DNA of 64,000 nucleotides from Nitrospirillum viridazoti CBAmc. GTDB lineage: Bacteria; Pseudomonadota; Alphaproteobacteria; Azospirillales; Azospirillaceae. The position numbers were made by a program, and so were the translations under genes. A model generated the notes under the pieces. That model made no database searches and was not told the DNA's origin. It was given only the letters and a program-made list of their open reading frames with translations. The stretch is from contig NZ_CP022111.1 in NCBI RefSeq assembly GCF_000730165.1, forward strand, positions 248,001 through 312,000. Direction: 5' to 3'. Every line of letters starts with the position of its first letter. Within the stretch, counting starts at the first letter, position 1. Below, one piece after another: positions 43,100 through 50,942 of the stretch.

Positions 43100-43843
43100 A
43101 TGAGCGCATTGCTGGAGGGGCTGGCCCCTTGGCCGGAAACGGACTTCGCCGCCTTCGGCCCTGTGGAAACCCGCAAACTGTCCCGGATCCAGGCCTTGGT
43201 TGGGGCCTTCCTGGGCCGCAACTGGGTGGCCATCCCCCATGTCACCCACCAGGATGAGGCGGACATCACCGAGTTGGAGCAGCGCCGGCGAGACCGCAAC
43301 GCCGCCGGTGGCCCGAAGATCACCATCGTGCCCCTGCTGGTGAAGGCCATGGCCGCCGGCCTGAAGGCCTTTCCCCAGTTCAACGCCTCGCTGGACCTGG
43401 CCAACAAGACGCTGGTCCTGAAACAGTACGTGCATATCGGCGTAGCCGTGGACACACCCGGGGGCCTGTTGGTGCCGGTGGTGCGGGATTGCGACACCAA
43501 GAGCCTGGACACCATCGCCACCGAGATCGCCGCCCTGTCGGAAAAGGCCCGCACCAAGGGCTTGCCCATGGCCGAGATGTCGGGCGGCTGCATGAGCCTG
43601 ACCTCACTGGGGCATATTGGGGGGACCGGCTTCACCCCCATCGTCAACGTGCCCGAGGTGGCCATCCTGGGCGTGACCCGCGTCCGTCCGGTGGCCACCC
43701 CGGCACCCGATGGCGGCGTGGTCTGGCGCCAGGTCCTGCCCCTGTCGCTGAGCTACGACCACCGCGTCATCAACGGCGCCGACGCTGCCCGGTTCTGCCG
43801 GTTCATCGCCGACCGCTTGGCTGATCCCGCCCTGTTCGACTGA
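43100..43843 (+). CDS. E2 acyltransferase catalytic domain without lipoyl or E1/E3-binding domains
   Basis: A 247-residue 2-oxoacid dehydrogenase acyltransferase core. It begins near VETRKLSRIQALVGAFLGRNWVAIPHVT, the usual start of the CAT-like domain, and ends with SLSYDHRVINGADAARF, whose His and Asp are catalytic. There is no lipoyl domain and no peripheral subunit-binding domain, which normally tether E1 and E3. The acyl group must be fetched from the separate lipoyl protein. No dihydrolipoamide dehydrogenase (E3) is encoded in the window. Confidence 0.92.
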   Translation: MSALLEGLAPWPETDFAAFGPVETRKLSRIQALVGAFLGRNWVAIPHVTHQDEADITELEQRRRDRNAAGGPKITIVPLLVKAMAAGLKAFPQFNASLDLANKTLVLKQYVHIGVAVDTPGGLLVPVVRDCDTKSLDTIATEIAALSEKARTKGLPMAEMSGGCMSLTSLGHIGGTGFTPIVNVPEVAILGVTRVRPVATPAPDGGVVWRQVLPLSLSYDHRVINGADAARFCRFIADRLADPALFD

Positions 43844-43860
43844 GAACAGGTAAAACTGAA

Positions 43861-43897
43861 GCGCCGCGCTGATGGTTCAGCGCGGCGCCATTTTTTT
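43861..43897. terminator. Strong bidirectional intrinsic terminator
   Basis: A perfect 12-base stem, GCGCCGCGCTGA (43861-43872) with TCAGCGCGGCGC (43877-43888), closes a TGGT loop and is followed by seven T (43891-43897). On the other strand the hairpin is followed by a T-rich TTCAGTTTT. It separates the E2 gene (plus) from the CMD-like gene (minus). Confidence 0.92.
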
Positions 43898-43916
43898 GGT
43901 ACGGGCCTGTGGCAGG

Positions 43917-44342
43917 TCAGAGCAACCCGCGCTCCTCCGAGGTCTTGACGTTGGGGTCCAGCCCCACCTCGCGCAGGGCCTCGATGACCGCGGTGGTGGC
44001 CGAGGCGACGGCGGGGAAGCCGACGTAGGGCAGGGCCTGGATCAGCACGCCTTCCAGTTCCGCCACTGTCAGGCCGTTGGCCACCCCGATCTTCACATGG
44101 TTCTTCAGTTCCGCTGTTTGGCGCTGGGCGATCAACACACCGATGACCACCAGGCTCTTCTGCTTCCGCTCCAGTCCCTCGCGTCCCCAGGCATCGGCGA
44201 AGGCATGGTGCAGGGCCATCTGCGAAATGGCCGAGCCGAACTTGCCCGACGTGGCGGCCGTCCGCAGCGCGTCGCTGAAGGTTGGCCCCATCATGTCACC
44301 GATCACCGCCAGCCCGCGTTCACTCTTTTCGTCCAACGGCAT
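43917..44342 (-). CDS. Carboxymuconolactone decarboxylase (CMD) family protein
   Basis: A 141-residue all-helical CMD-like protein. LERKQKSLVVIGVLIAQRQTAELKNHVKIGVANGLTVAELEGVLIQALPYVGFPAVASAT is the family core (kept here in outline). The CxxC of the AhpD branch is absent, so it belongs to the PcaC-like side, although no protocatechuate genes are nearby. Its role may be decarboxylation or lactone handling of a pathway intermediate. AAAGGG precedes ATG 44342, and it follows the amidohydrolase gene by 45 bases on the same strand. Confidence 0.85.
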   Translation of the reverse strand: MPLDEKSERGLAVIGDMMGPTFSDALRTAATSGKFGSAISQMALHHAFADAWGREGLERKQKSLVVIGVLIAQRQTAELKNHVKIGVANGLTVAELEGVLIQALPYVGFPAVASATTAVIEALREVGLDPNVKTSEERGLL

Positions 44343-44387
44343 GTCCGTTTCCCTTTTGCCTTGTTGAGTCTCTCAAGGCGCTCCGCC

Positions 44388-46109
44388 TCAGGCGGCGGGC
44401 GCGCTTCTGGCGCCGCGCACCAGACGGCCGGGCAACGCGCCCGTGGCGCGGCCGTTGCGATAGGTCACGGTGCCGGAGACGATGGTCGCCTCGTAGCCGT
44501 CGGCCTTCTGGCTCAGCCGCCGTCCGGCCGCCGGCAGGTCGCGCTTCACCCGGGGCGCGTAGAGGTGCAGGCGATCCAGGTCGATGACGTTGATGTCCGC
44601 CTTGAAGCCGGGCTTCAGGATTCCCCGGTCGTTCAGGCAGACCGAGGCCGCCGTCTCGCGCGACAGCATGCTGATGGCCTGTTCCAGGGGCAGGCGCTTC
44701 TGGTCGCGCACGTACTGCGTTAGCAGGAAGGTGGGGTAGGCGGCGTCGCAGATCATGCCGTAGTGGGCCCCGCCATCGCCTAGGCCCAGGACGGTGCCGG
44801 GCTGGCCGAACAGGTTGGCGGCGGCGTCGAAGCGCCCGCCCTCGGTATTGCCCATGGGGCAGTAGATGATGGTGCGGCCGTTGTTGCGCAGCAGCTCATC
44901 ATACATCAGTTCCCGCTCATCCACACCGAGGGTGGCGGCGCGGGCCTTGATGCTGTCCTCGGCCGCCGGGTTGTAGTTCGGCGGATCGCCCAGGGGGAAC
45001 AGCAGGTGGGTCTGTTGCACCACCCAGAGGAAGAAGGGGTTGGGGTCCTGCGGCTCCTCCGCCAATAGCCGGGCGCGCATTTCGGGGTCGCGCATGGCCG
45101 CCACCTTCTCATCCAGCGGCAGGTGCTCGATGGCTTTGTAGCTGGGGTTCAGGGAGAAGGGGTGGTAGCTCAGGTCCAGGCCGAACAGCATGCCGATGGG
45201 ACGGGGATAGTACTGGCCGCTGATGGGCAGGCCATCCTTGCGGGCCTGCACCAGGCCGTCCATGTAACCACGCCAGCCGCCCTTGATCGTTTCCCCGGTC
45301 AGCAGGCTGAAGTTCACCGGCCGGCCCGACACTTCCGCCAGGGTGCGGATGACGGTGAATTCCTCCGTCGCGTCGCGGCTGGTGTTGGGGATCAGCTGGA
45401 ACACGCCCGTGCCGGTGTCGGCCAGACCACCCGCCAAGGCCCGCAACTCATCCACCTCGGTCTGGGTGGACGGCGCCGGCCGGCCGTCGCGGAAGCGGTG
45501 GGCCAGCTGGCGCGAGGTGCTGACGCCGATGGCACCGGCGGCGATCGCTTCCGCCGTCAGGCGCCGCATCTCCGCCAGGTCGGTGTCGGTCGGCGGTTCC
45601 AGGTTGGCGCCCCGTTCGCCCATCACATAGACCCGCAGCGGGCTATGGGGGATCTGGGCGGCGAAGTCGATGTCCGATTGGCGCTGGTCCAAGGCGTCGA
45701 GATAGTCCGGGAAGCTTTCCCAGTTCCAGGGAACGCCATCGGCCATGACCACTTCAGGAATATCTTCCACCCCTTCCATCAGCTTGATGGTCAGCTGGCG
45801 ATCGCTGGCCCGAGCTGGGGCGAAGCCCACGCCGCAGTTGCCCATGATCACGGTGGTGATGCCATGGTCGGACGAGGGGGCCAGCCGGTTCTCCCAAGTA
45901 ATCTGGCCATCGTAGTGGGTGTGCACGTCGACGAAACCGGGGGTCACGATCAGGCCCGCGGCGTTGATTTCCTCGCGCCCCGTGCCCGGGACGCTGCCGA
46001 CGGCGGCGATACGCGCGCCGGTGATGGCGATGTCTCCGGTGTAGGGGGCGGCACCGGTGCCGTCGACGATCGTGCCGCCGCGGATCACCAGATCATAATC
46101 CTGGGTCAT
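44388..46109 (-). CDS. D-aminoacylase-like amidohydrolase
   Basis: A 573-residue amidohydrolase of the N-acyl-D-amino-acid deacylase group. The metal motif VDVHTHYDGQ is at about residues 60-69, NCGVGFAP holds the metal-bridging Cys of D-aminoacylases, and GLGDGGAHYGMICDA contains the catalytic Asp; the C-terminal beta domain has GILKPGFKADINVID. Family members hydrolyse N-acyl or cyclic amide bonds, so an amide, ester or lactone in the pathway could be the target. It is unusual in a beta-oxidation cluster, and I cannot name its substrate. Confidence 0.9.
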   Translation of the reverse strand: MTQDYDLVIRGGTIVDGTGAAPYTGDIAITGARIAAVGSVPGTGREEINAAGLIVTPGFVDVHTHYDGQITWENRLAPSSDHGITTVIMGNCGVGFAPARASDRQLTIKLMEGVEDIPEVVMADGVPWNWESFPDYLDALDQRQSDIDFAAQIPHSPLRVYVMGERGANLEPPTDTDLAEMRRLTAEAIAAGAIGVSTSRQLAHRFRDGRPAPSTQTEVDELRALAGGLADTGTGVFQLIPNTSRDATEEFTVIRTLAEVSGRPVNFSLLTGETIKGGWRGYMDGLVQARKDGLPISGQYYPRPIGMLFGLDLSYHPFSLNPSYKAIEHLPLDEKVAAMRDPEMRARLLAEEPQDPNPFFLWVVQQTHLLFPLGDPPNYNPAAEDSIKARAATLGVDERELMYDELLRNNGRTIIYCPMGNTEGGRFDAAANLFGQPGTVLGLGDGGAHYGMICDAAYPTFLLTQYVRDQKRLPLEQAISMLSRETAASVCLNDRGILKPGFKADINVIDLDRLHLYAPRVKRDLPAAGRRLSQKADGYEATIVSGTVTYRNGRATGALPGRLVRGARSAPAA

Positions 46110-46280
46110 GTTTCTCTCCCGCTGCCGCCCCGGGACCGGAATGCCGGGTTACCGGCGGGCGGCGAATTCATGGGGTCCTGCACGCGCTGCCGCCCATGCG
46201 GCCGGCTCGGCGAGGGGCCGGCCTGATCCTAGACGCGGGCCTTACGGTCAGGAGACGAATGCCGGCCGGCCGGGGCATCT

Positions 46281-47222
46281 CTACGAGGATGCGATATCTG
46301 CCGATGTCGATGCCGGGGGCATTGTCAGGGAATCCCATCGAAGATGGTCGGTCAGGAAGTCGAAAACCGCCTTCACGGCTGCCGGCACCTCTCCGTCCCG
46401 ACCCAGGGTCAGGGTCACAGGGCTGGGGGCGGGCGGCCAATCCGGCAGCAGAACCACCAGGTGGCCGTCCGCCACCGGCTCCGCCACCAGGATGTTCAGG
46501 ATCTGGGCGATGCCTGCGCCTGCGATGGCGGCCTCGGTCATGGCGGCGCCGTCATTGAACGTCAGGGCGGGCTTGGGCCGCAGCCAGGTCGACGCGCCGC
46601 CGCGCGTCAGGCGCCAGCGGTTGCCGCCGGGTGATTCCACGCTGGAATAGAGGATGCAGTCATGGTCGTTCAGCTCCTCCGGCGTCCGTGGGCACCCCCG
46701 GCGGGCCAGGTAGCCGGGGGATGCCACCAGCTGCAGCTGCCCGGTTCCCAGCTTGATCGTCGTGCGCGCCATGTCGGGGACGGTGCCCACCCGCAATATG
46801 ATGTCGAAGCCGTCAGGGCGGTACAGGGTCCCCCGGTCGCCCAGGCTGAGGTCGATCACGATGCCGGGATAGGCCTGGCGGCATGCCGGGATCAGCGGCA
46901 GGATCAGGCGACGCCCCAAGGACGCTGGCGCATCGATGCGCACCCTGCCGGTCGGGCGTCCGTCCGCCTCGCGCATGGCGGCCTCGGCGGCGGTCACCGC
47001 TTCCAGGATGCCGCGGGCATGGCTCAGGAACAGGCGCCCTTGGTCGGTCAACTCCAGGCGCCGGGTGCTGCGGTTCAGCAGCTTGGCGTTCAGGTTCGCT
47101 TCCAGCCGGGCCAGATGCATGGTGACCATGGCCGGGGAAAGACGCAACCGGGTCGCCGCCCGGCTCATCGAGCCGACGTCCACGATTGTCGTGAAGACCA
47201 TCAATTCAACGATTTGCGTCAT
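46281..47222 (-). CDS. LysR family transcriptional regulator
   Basis: A 313-residue LysR protein. The N-terminal helix-turn-helix spans FTTIVDVGSMSRAATRLRLSPAMVTMHLARLE (about residues 10-41) followed by LLNRSTRRLELTDQG; residues 90-300 are the effector-binding domain. It is divergent from the dioxygenase gene at 47336, the standard arrangement in which a LysR protein controls its neighbour and itself. A T-N11-A box lies in the gap. Effector unknown. Confidence 0.93.
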   Translation of the reverse strand: MTQIVELMVFTTIVDVGSMSRAATRLRLSPAMVTMHLARLEANLNAKLLNRSTRRLELTDQGRLFLSHARGILEAVTAAEAAMREADGRPTGRVRIDAPASLGRRLILPLIPACRQAYPGIVIDLSLGDRGTLYRPDGFDIILRVGTVPDMARTTIKLGTGQLQLVASPGYLARRGCPRTPEELNDHDCILYSSVESPGGNRWRLTRGGASTWLRPKPALTFNDGAAMTEAAIAGAGIAQILNILVAEPVADGHLVVLLPDWPPAPSPVTLTLGRDGEVPAAVKAVFDFLTDHLRWDSLTMPPASTSADIASS

Positions 47223-47303
47223 GATTATTTGATCATGCGAAATCTTCCCTTTGAGTAATAGGGGATTATTCAGGCATCGCCGGGCTGATACCTCTTGGGT
47301 ATC
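47221..47303. promoter_or_regulatory. LysR-type binding sites in the divergent gap
   Basis: GATACC-TCTTG-GGTATC at 47287-47303 is a perfect 6-5-6 inverted repeat that contains the LysR T-N11-A signature (T 47289, A 47301), 33 bases before the dioxygenase start. ATGAT-N6-ATCAT at 47221-47236 overlaps the LysR start codon and could serve for autorepression. Binding is inferred from sequence form and position. Confidence 0.55.
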
Positions 47304-47335
47304 GACAATAAAAAGCTATGTGGAGGATATGGGCC

Positions 47336-48295
47336 ATGGCCATCGAAGAAATCCCCCTTTCTCCCAATCTGGGCCTTGAGGTGCGCGGCGTGGACTTGAC
47401 GCGTCCGCTGACGCTGGCGGAGGAGGCCGCCATCCTCGACGCCTGGATCCGGGCCGGCGTGCTGCTGTTCCGGGGGGCGGGGGCCAGCGACGAGATCCAC
47501 ATGCGGCTGAGCCGCGTGTTCGGCCAGATGGAGCCGGCGGCCACCGCCGACATGAACAACCCCGACAACCCCTATCTCATGACCTTGGCCTACGACCCGG
47601 AGGACACCAAGGCGCGCTTCAACCGCCACTACGTCGTGGACGGCGTTCCGCGCGCCGGCTGGCTGGGCTGGCACTGGGACCAGAGCTTCATGCCGACCAT
47701 CGTGCGGGGCGCCGTCCTGCGCATGACCCGCCCGGCGGCGGAAATGGGGGAAACTGGATTCATCGACGCCATCGCCGCCTATGACCGCCTGTCGCCGGAG
47801 CTGAAGCGGCGCATCGAGGGGCTGGAGGTGGTGTACGAGTTCAACCCGGACTTCACCTCCGGCCAGTTCGGCTTTCCCAAGGACATCTCGGCGCTTCCGC
47901 GCGCGGCCAGCGGTGGCGGCACCGCCGTGCGGTACGATTTCCCACCCTGCGTCCATCCCTTGGTCATCACCCAGCAGGAAACGGGGCGGAAAGTGTTGAA
48001 ACTGTCGCCCATGCATTCCCGCTACGTCCTGGGGATGGACAAGGCCGAGAGCGACGCCCTGCTGGAGGAACTGGCCAACCATCTGTGTGATGAGCGCTAC
48101 GCCTACTTCCACCCCTGGGGGCAGGACGACATGGTGGTCTGGGACAATTGGCGGGTCATCCATTCCGCCCGGGGCGTGCCTTTGCACTGCCGGCGCCAGG
48201 CCATGCGCACGACCATCATGGGCGACTACAAGGTGGGGCGCTACCTGGATCCGGCGCTGGACCGCGACCGCAAGGTCAACCGCCTGGTCGACTGA
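47336..48295 (+). CDS. TauD/TfdA family Fe(II)/2-oxoglutarate dioxygenase, second
   Basis: A 319-residue 2-oxoglutarate dioxygenase. The N-terminal LGLEVRGVDLTRPLT is a TauD/TfdA hallmark; the iron ligands are His and Asp in WHWDQSF (about residues 113-119) and His in DNWRVIHSARG, with the 2-oxoglutarate Arg in CRRQAMRTT. GGAGG lies 9 bases before ATG 47336, so the ATG at 47318 is not needed. It is controlled by the divergent LysR gene in all likelihood. It shares only family motifs with the dioxygenase at 19734, so a different substrate is expected. Confidence 0.9.
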   Translation: MAIEEIPLSPNLGLEVRGVDLTRPLTLAEEAAILDAWIRAGVLLFRGAGASDEIHMRLSRVFGQMEPAATADMNNPDNPYLMTLAYDPEDTKARFNRHYVVDGVPRAGWLGWHWDQSFMPTIVRGAVLRMTRPAAEMGETGFIDAIAAYDRLSPELKRRIEGLEVVYEFNPDFTSGQFGFPKDISALPRAASGGGTAVRYDFPPCVHPLVITQQETGRKVLKLSPMHSRYVLGMDKAESDALLEELANHLCDERYAYFHPWGQDDMVVWDNWRVIHSARGVPLHCRRQAMRTTIMGDYKVGRYLDPALDRDRKVNRLVD

Positions 48296-48306
48296 CCTCC
48301 TGCCCG

Positions 48307-48334
48307 CGATGTTGGGGGGCGCCCCCCAACATCG
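48307..48334. terminator. Perfect 28-base palindrome after the dioxygenase gene
   Basis: CGATGTTGGGGGGC and its exact complement lie back to back (14 + 14 bases, no spacer), 12 bases after the dioxygenase stop. The folded RNA would be a very stable hairpin. There is no T-run, so it may stop or slow polymerase or protect the transcript end rather than be a classic terminator. It overlaps the recurring motif at 48331. Confidence 0.6.
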
Positions 48335-48344
48335 GATGGGCGAT
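48331..48344 (+). repeat. Recurring intergenic motif, copy 3 (variant)
   Basis: ATCGGATGGGCGAT differs from the two exact copies (18733, 27033) at one base. It begins inside the last bases of the 28-base palindrome and lies about 129 bases before the amidohydrolase start. Confidence 0.4.
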
Positions 48345-48472
48345 CAATCGGCGGCCGGTCCGCATCGCCACTGCCGCGTCCCATTTCCTCTGTTAAGCCA
48401 GGGTCGAATTCCACGGGACAACGTAGCGTCGCTTTCCAACCGGGGCGGCCGATCAGTGGGGAGAGGACAATC

Positions 48473-49705
48473 ATGGCCACGCAAGCGCAAGTGAAACCGG
48501 CGGCTTCCAAGCCGCTCTACACCGGACCGATCTTCGACGCCGACGCCCATTTCTGGGAAACGGACGAAGCGTGGAGCGCTTACCTTCCGGAAAAGGTGAA
48601 GGCGGACTGGGGCATCACCTTCCGCAAGGGGCCGTCCGGCGACTTCGCCATGTATGTCGGCCCGCGCAAGGTGGAGATCAGCGCCGACCACCTGTTCGAG
48701 GACGGCCGCGTTCCGGCGCCGGGCAAGCTGCATGAGTGGCTGCGGGCGATGAAGGAAGGCAAGGCGGAGATCGACCTGCACGTCCCCAAGACGCCCGACA
48801 TGATGGAGCCCGAGGCCCGGCTGGCCCTGATGGACCGGTGGGACGTGCGCGGCAGCATCCTGTTCGTGGGCAACATGATCACGGCCATCAGCTACCTGGA
48901 TCAGCCGGCCGCGGCCTACGAGGTGCTGAACGCTTATAACCATTGGCTCTACGACCAGTGGAAGTTCAATTACAAGGACCGGCTGTTCGCCGCCCCCATC
49001 GTGACGCTGATGGACCTGGAGAAGGCTTGCGACCAGGTCCGCTGGTGCATCAAGCACGGCGCCCGCCTGATCCTGATGCCCATGGGGCCTTACAACGGCA
49101 AGGCGCCGGCACATCCGGACCACGACCCGTTCTGGGCCATCGTGAATGAGGCGGGCCTGCGGGTGGTCTTCCACGTTTCCGAAGCCATCTACATGAAGGA
49201 CCACATGGCCGTCTGGGGCGAGCCGGTGCAGCAGTCGCGCATCCGGCAGACGGCTTTCGTGTGGATGCACGGCTATTCCGAGCGGCCGGTGGTGGAAACG
49301 CTGTCCAGCTTCATCTTCTGGAACTTTTTCGAGCGCTTCCCCAACGTGAAGCTGCTATCGGCCGAGAACGGCGCCGAATGGGTGCCGGCGATGCTGCAGA
49401 AAATGGACAAGTGCCGCGGCATGGCTAAGAACGGCTACTGGCCCGGTGGCCAGTTGAAGGAGCGGCCCAGCCGCATCTTCGCGCGGAACGTGTCCGTGGT
49501 GGCCTATCCCGAGGACAACATCAAGGCGATCATCGACCAGGTGGGCAACGCCGATTGGATCCTGATGGGATCGGACTACCCCCACGCCGAGGGCGTGGAA
49601 GAGCCGCGCATCTTCGCGGAGGAAGCCTGCAAGGGCGTGTCCGACGCCGATACCGCCAAGATCATGTACGAGAACGGCATGCGTTTTATGGGGCTAACCC
49701 CCTGA
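48473..49705 (+). CDS. Amidohydrolase family 2 (TIM-barrel metal hydrolase/decarboxylase)
   Basis: A 410-residue member of the amidohydrolase-2 group, which includes ACMSD-type decarboxylases and ring hydrolases. IFDADAHFWE near residue 22 takes the place of the HxH metal motif, VFHVSE supplies a histidine near residue 235, and GSDYPHAEG near residue 365 contains the conserved Asp. GGGGAGAGG precedes ATG 48473. Relatives occur repeatedly in steroid and terpenoid clusters, with hydrolysis of a ring-cleaved or beta-diketone intermediate suspected. It stands alone between the palindrome and a terminator. Confidence 0.88.
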   Translation: MATQAQVKPAASKPLYTGPIFDADAHFWETDEAWSAYLPEKVKADWGITFRKGPSGDFAMYVGPRKVEISADHLFEDGRVPAPGKLHEWLRAMKEGKAEIDLHVPKTPDMMEPEARLALMDRWDVRGSILFVGNMITAISYLDQPAAAYEVLNAYNHWLYDQWKFNYKDRLFAAPIVTLMDLEKACDQVRWCIKHGARLILMPMGPYNGKAPAHPDHDPFWAIVNEAGLRVVFHVSEAIYMKDHMAVWGEPVQQSRIRQTAFVWMHGYSERPVVETLSSFIFWNFFERFPNVKLLSAENGAEWVPAMLQKMDKCRGMAKNGYWPGGQLKERPSRIFARNVSVVAYPEDNIKAIIDQVGNADWILMGSDYPHAEGVEEPRIFAEEACKGVSDADTAKIMYENGMRFMGLTP

Positions 49706-49755
49706 TCGCCGCCCCTGTCGCTTGACCTCTCTGCGGGCTGGGAGGCCTGCCACCT

Positions 49756-49790
49756 GGGCCGTCCCTGAGAAGGGGCGGCCCGCTTCTTTC
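49756..49790. terminator. Intrinsic terminator-like hairpin
   Basis: GGGCCGTCCCT (49756-49766) pairs with AGGGGCGGCCC (49771-49781) through one G-T wobble around a GAGA tetraloop, then GCTTCTTTC follows. It lies 50 bases after the amidohydrolase stop and just beyond the IclR stop on the other strand, so it serves converging genes. Confidence 0.7.
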
Positions 49791-50640
49791 ATGGGCCTTT
49801 CAAGTCATCATCCGTCGCCAGGCCGGACGCCTGGCGGCCGACACGCACGGTGTGCGCCAGCAGGGCGGGGAAGGAATTGCGCAGTCGTTCGATAGGGGCC
49901 GCCACTATCAGGGCGCCCAGGACGGCATCGTTGGCGTCATGGACCGGGACGGCGATGGCGGCCGTGTCGGGCAGCATCTCCCCGAAGCTGGCGCAGTAGC
50001 CCAGGCGGCGGATTTCATCCAGGCTTTCCTCGACCTGCTCGGGCGAGGTGCGGGTCGCGGGGGTCAACGGTCTCAGGTGCGCCCGCGCGAAATAAGCCTG
50101 ACGCTGGTTGGCGGGGGCATGGGCCAGCAGGACCCGGCCGGCGGCGCTGGCATAGAGGGGCGCCCGCAGGCCCACCCGCATGGCGTAATGCACTGGCTGC
50201 GGGCTGTTCACGGCGTCGGTGTAAATGGCTTGGCCGATATCCCAGTCGGCGATGGCGAAGCCCACGGACTCGCCGGTCGTCGATGCCAATTCCCGCACAT
50301 AGTGCCGGACCAGGTCCGGCAGCGACCAGGACGAGAGGATGGTGCCTGCCAGGCGGTAGGCCCCGGGGCCTAGCTGATACAGCCCGCCTTCCATGATGAG
50401 GAAACCGTCGGCCACCAGCGCCCGCAGCGAACTGACGAAGGTGCTCTTGGGCACGTCCAGCGCCTGACTCAGTTCAGACAGCGTCATCCCCTGCCGCCGC
50501 CGGGCGAGAAGGTCGAACAGGTCGAGCACGCGCGACATGGCGCGCGGCCCGCCGTTCCCCTTGCCAATCTCAACGGTGGAACTGCTTTCAACCAGGCGGG
50601 CCTTGGCGCCCACGCGTTTGGCGACGAACTGATCGGTCAC
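49789..50640 (-). CDS. IclR family transcriptional regulator
   Basis: A 283-residue IclR regulator. The winged helix lies around RVLDLFDLLARRRQGMTLSELSQALDVPKSTFVSSLRALVADGFL (about residues 32-76); the GAF-like effector domain follows, with ASAAGRVLLA near residue 170. The start is taken as GTG 50640; downstream ATGs would cut into the HTH, and no ATG lies just upstream. It is divergent from a second IclR gene across a 302-base gap with an IclR-type palindrome. It may regulate the amidohydrolase or the neighbouring ACAD genes. Confidence 0.88.
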   Translation of the reverse strand: MTDQFVAKRVGAKARLVESSSTVEIGKGNGGPRAMSRVLDLFDLLARRRQGMTLSELSQALDVPKSTFVSSLRALVADGFLIMEGGLYQLGPGAYRLAGTILSSWSLPDLVRHYVRELASTTGESVGFAIADWDIGQAIYTDAVNSPQPVHYAMRVGLRAPLYASAAGRVLLAHAPANQRQAYFARAHLRPLTPATRTSPEQVEESLDEIRRLGYCASFGEMLPDTAAIAVPVHDANDAVLGALIVAAPIERLRNSFPALLAHTVRVGRQASGLATDDDLKGP

Positions 50641-50942
50641 AGCGGTCCCGCCTTTATTCCCTGCGTTGCGATCCCCGGGGGCGGGGACTGGATCTGCCGT
50701 GCCACGGTTGCCATGGCCAACTCCTTGTGAGTGGGCGAGCCGACCTCGAACCAGCCGCAATTTTGCGCTGCGAGTTCCAGTGGTGCAACAACCGCGACCG
50801 GGCCAACAAGTTGCGTCACCGATGTAGCTGTTCGGAAAACCGAACACAATACGAAAAACCGCTTGCACATCGGATGGGTGATGCCCTAGCTTTGCTGTCA
50901 GGCCCATCCAAAAAGGGGTCATCGCGGAGGACAGAGGACGCC
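50641..50942. promoter_or_regulatory. Gap between divergent IclR genes with a palindromic operator
   Basis: The 302-base gap has no convincing gene. TGTTCGG-AAAA-CCGAACA (50829-50846) is a perfect 7-4-7 repeat; its GTTCG...CGAAC form matches the palindromes bound by IclR-type regulators such as PcaR and PcaU. It lies about 97 bases before the plus-strand IclR start. The motif copy at 50869-50882 follows it. Which of the two regulators binds cannot be told. Confidence 0.55.
50869..50882 (+). repeat. Recurring intergenic motif, copy 4 (variant)
   Basis: ATCGGATGGGTGAT differs at two positions from the exact copies and lies 60 bases before the plus-strand IclR start, overlapping what could be its promoter (TTGCAC at 50864-50869 as a weak -35). 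Confidence 0.35.

Noticed and set aside
42857-43843. Frameshifted single E2 gene
   Set aside because: The lipoyl gene ends with a normal domain-closing strand, the next gene has its own upstream ribosome site and starts exactly at the catalytic domain, and the linker and binding domain are absent rather than out of frame.
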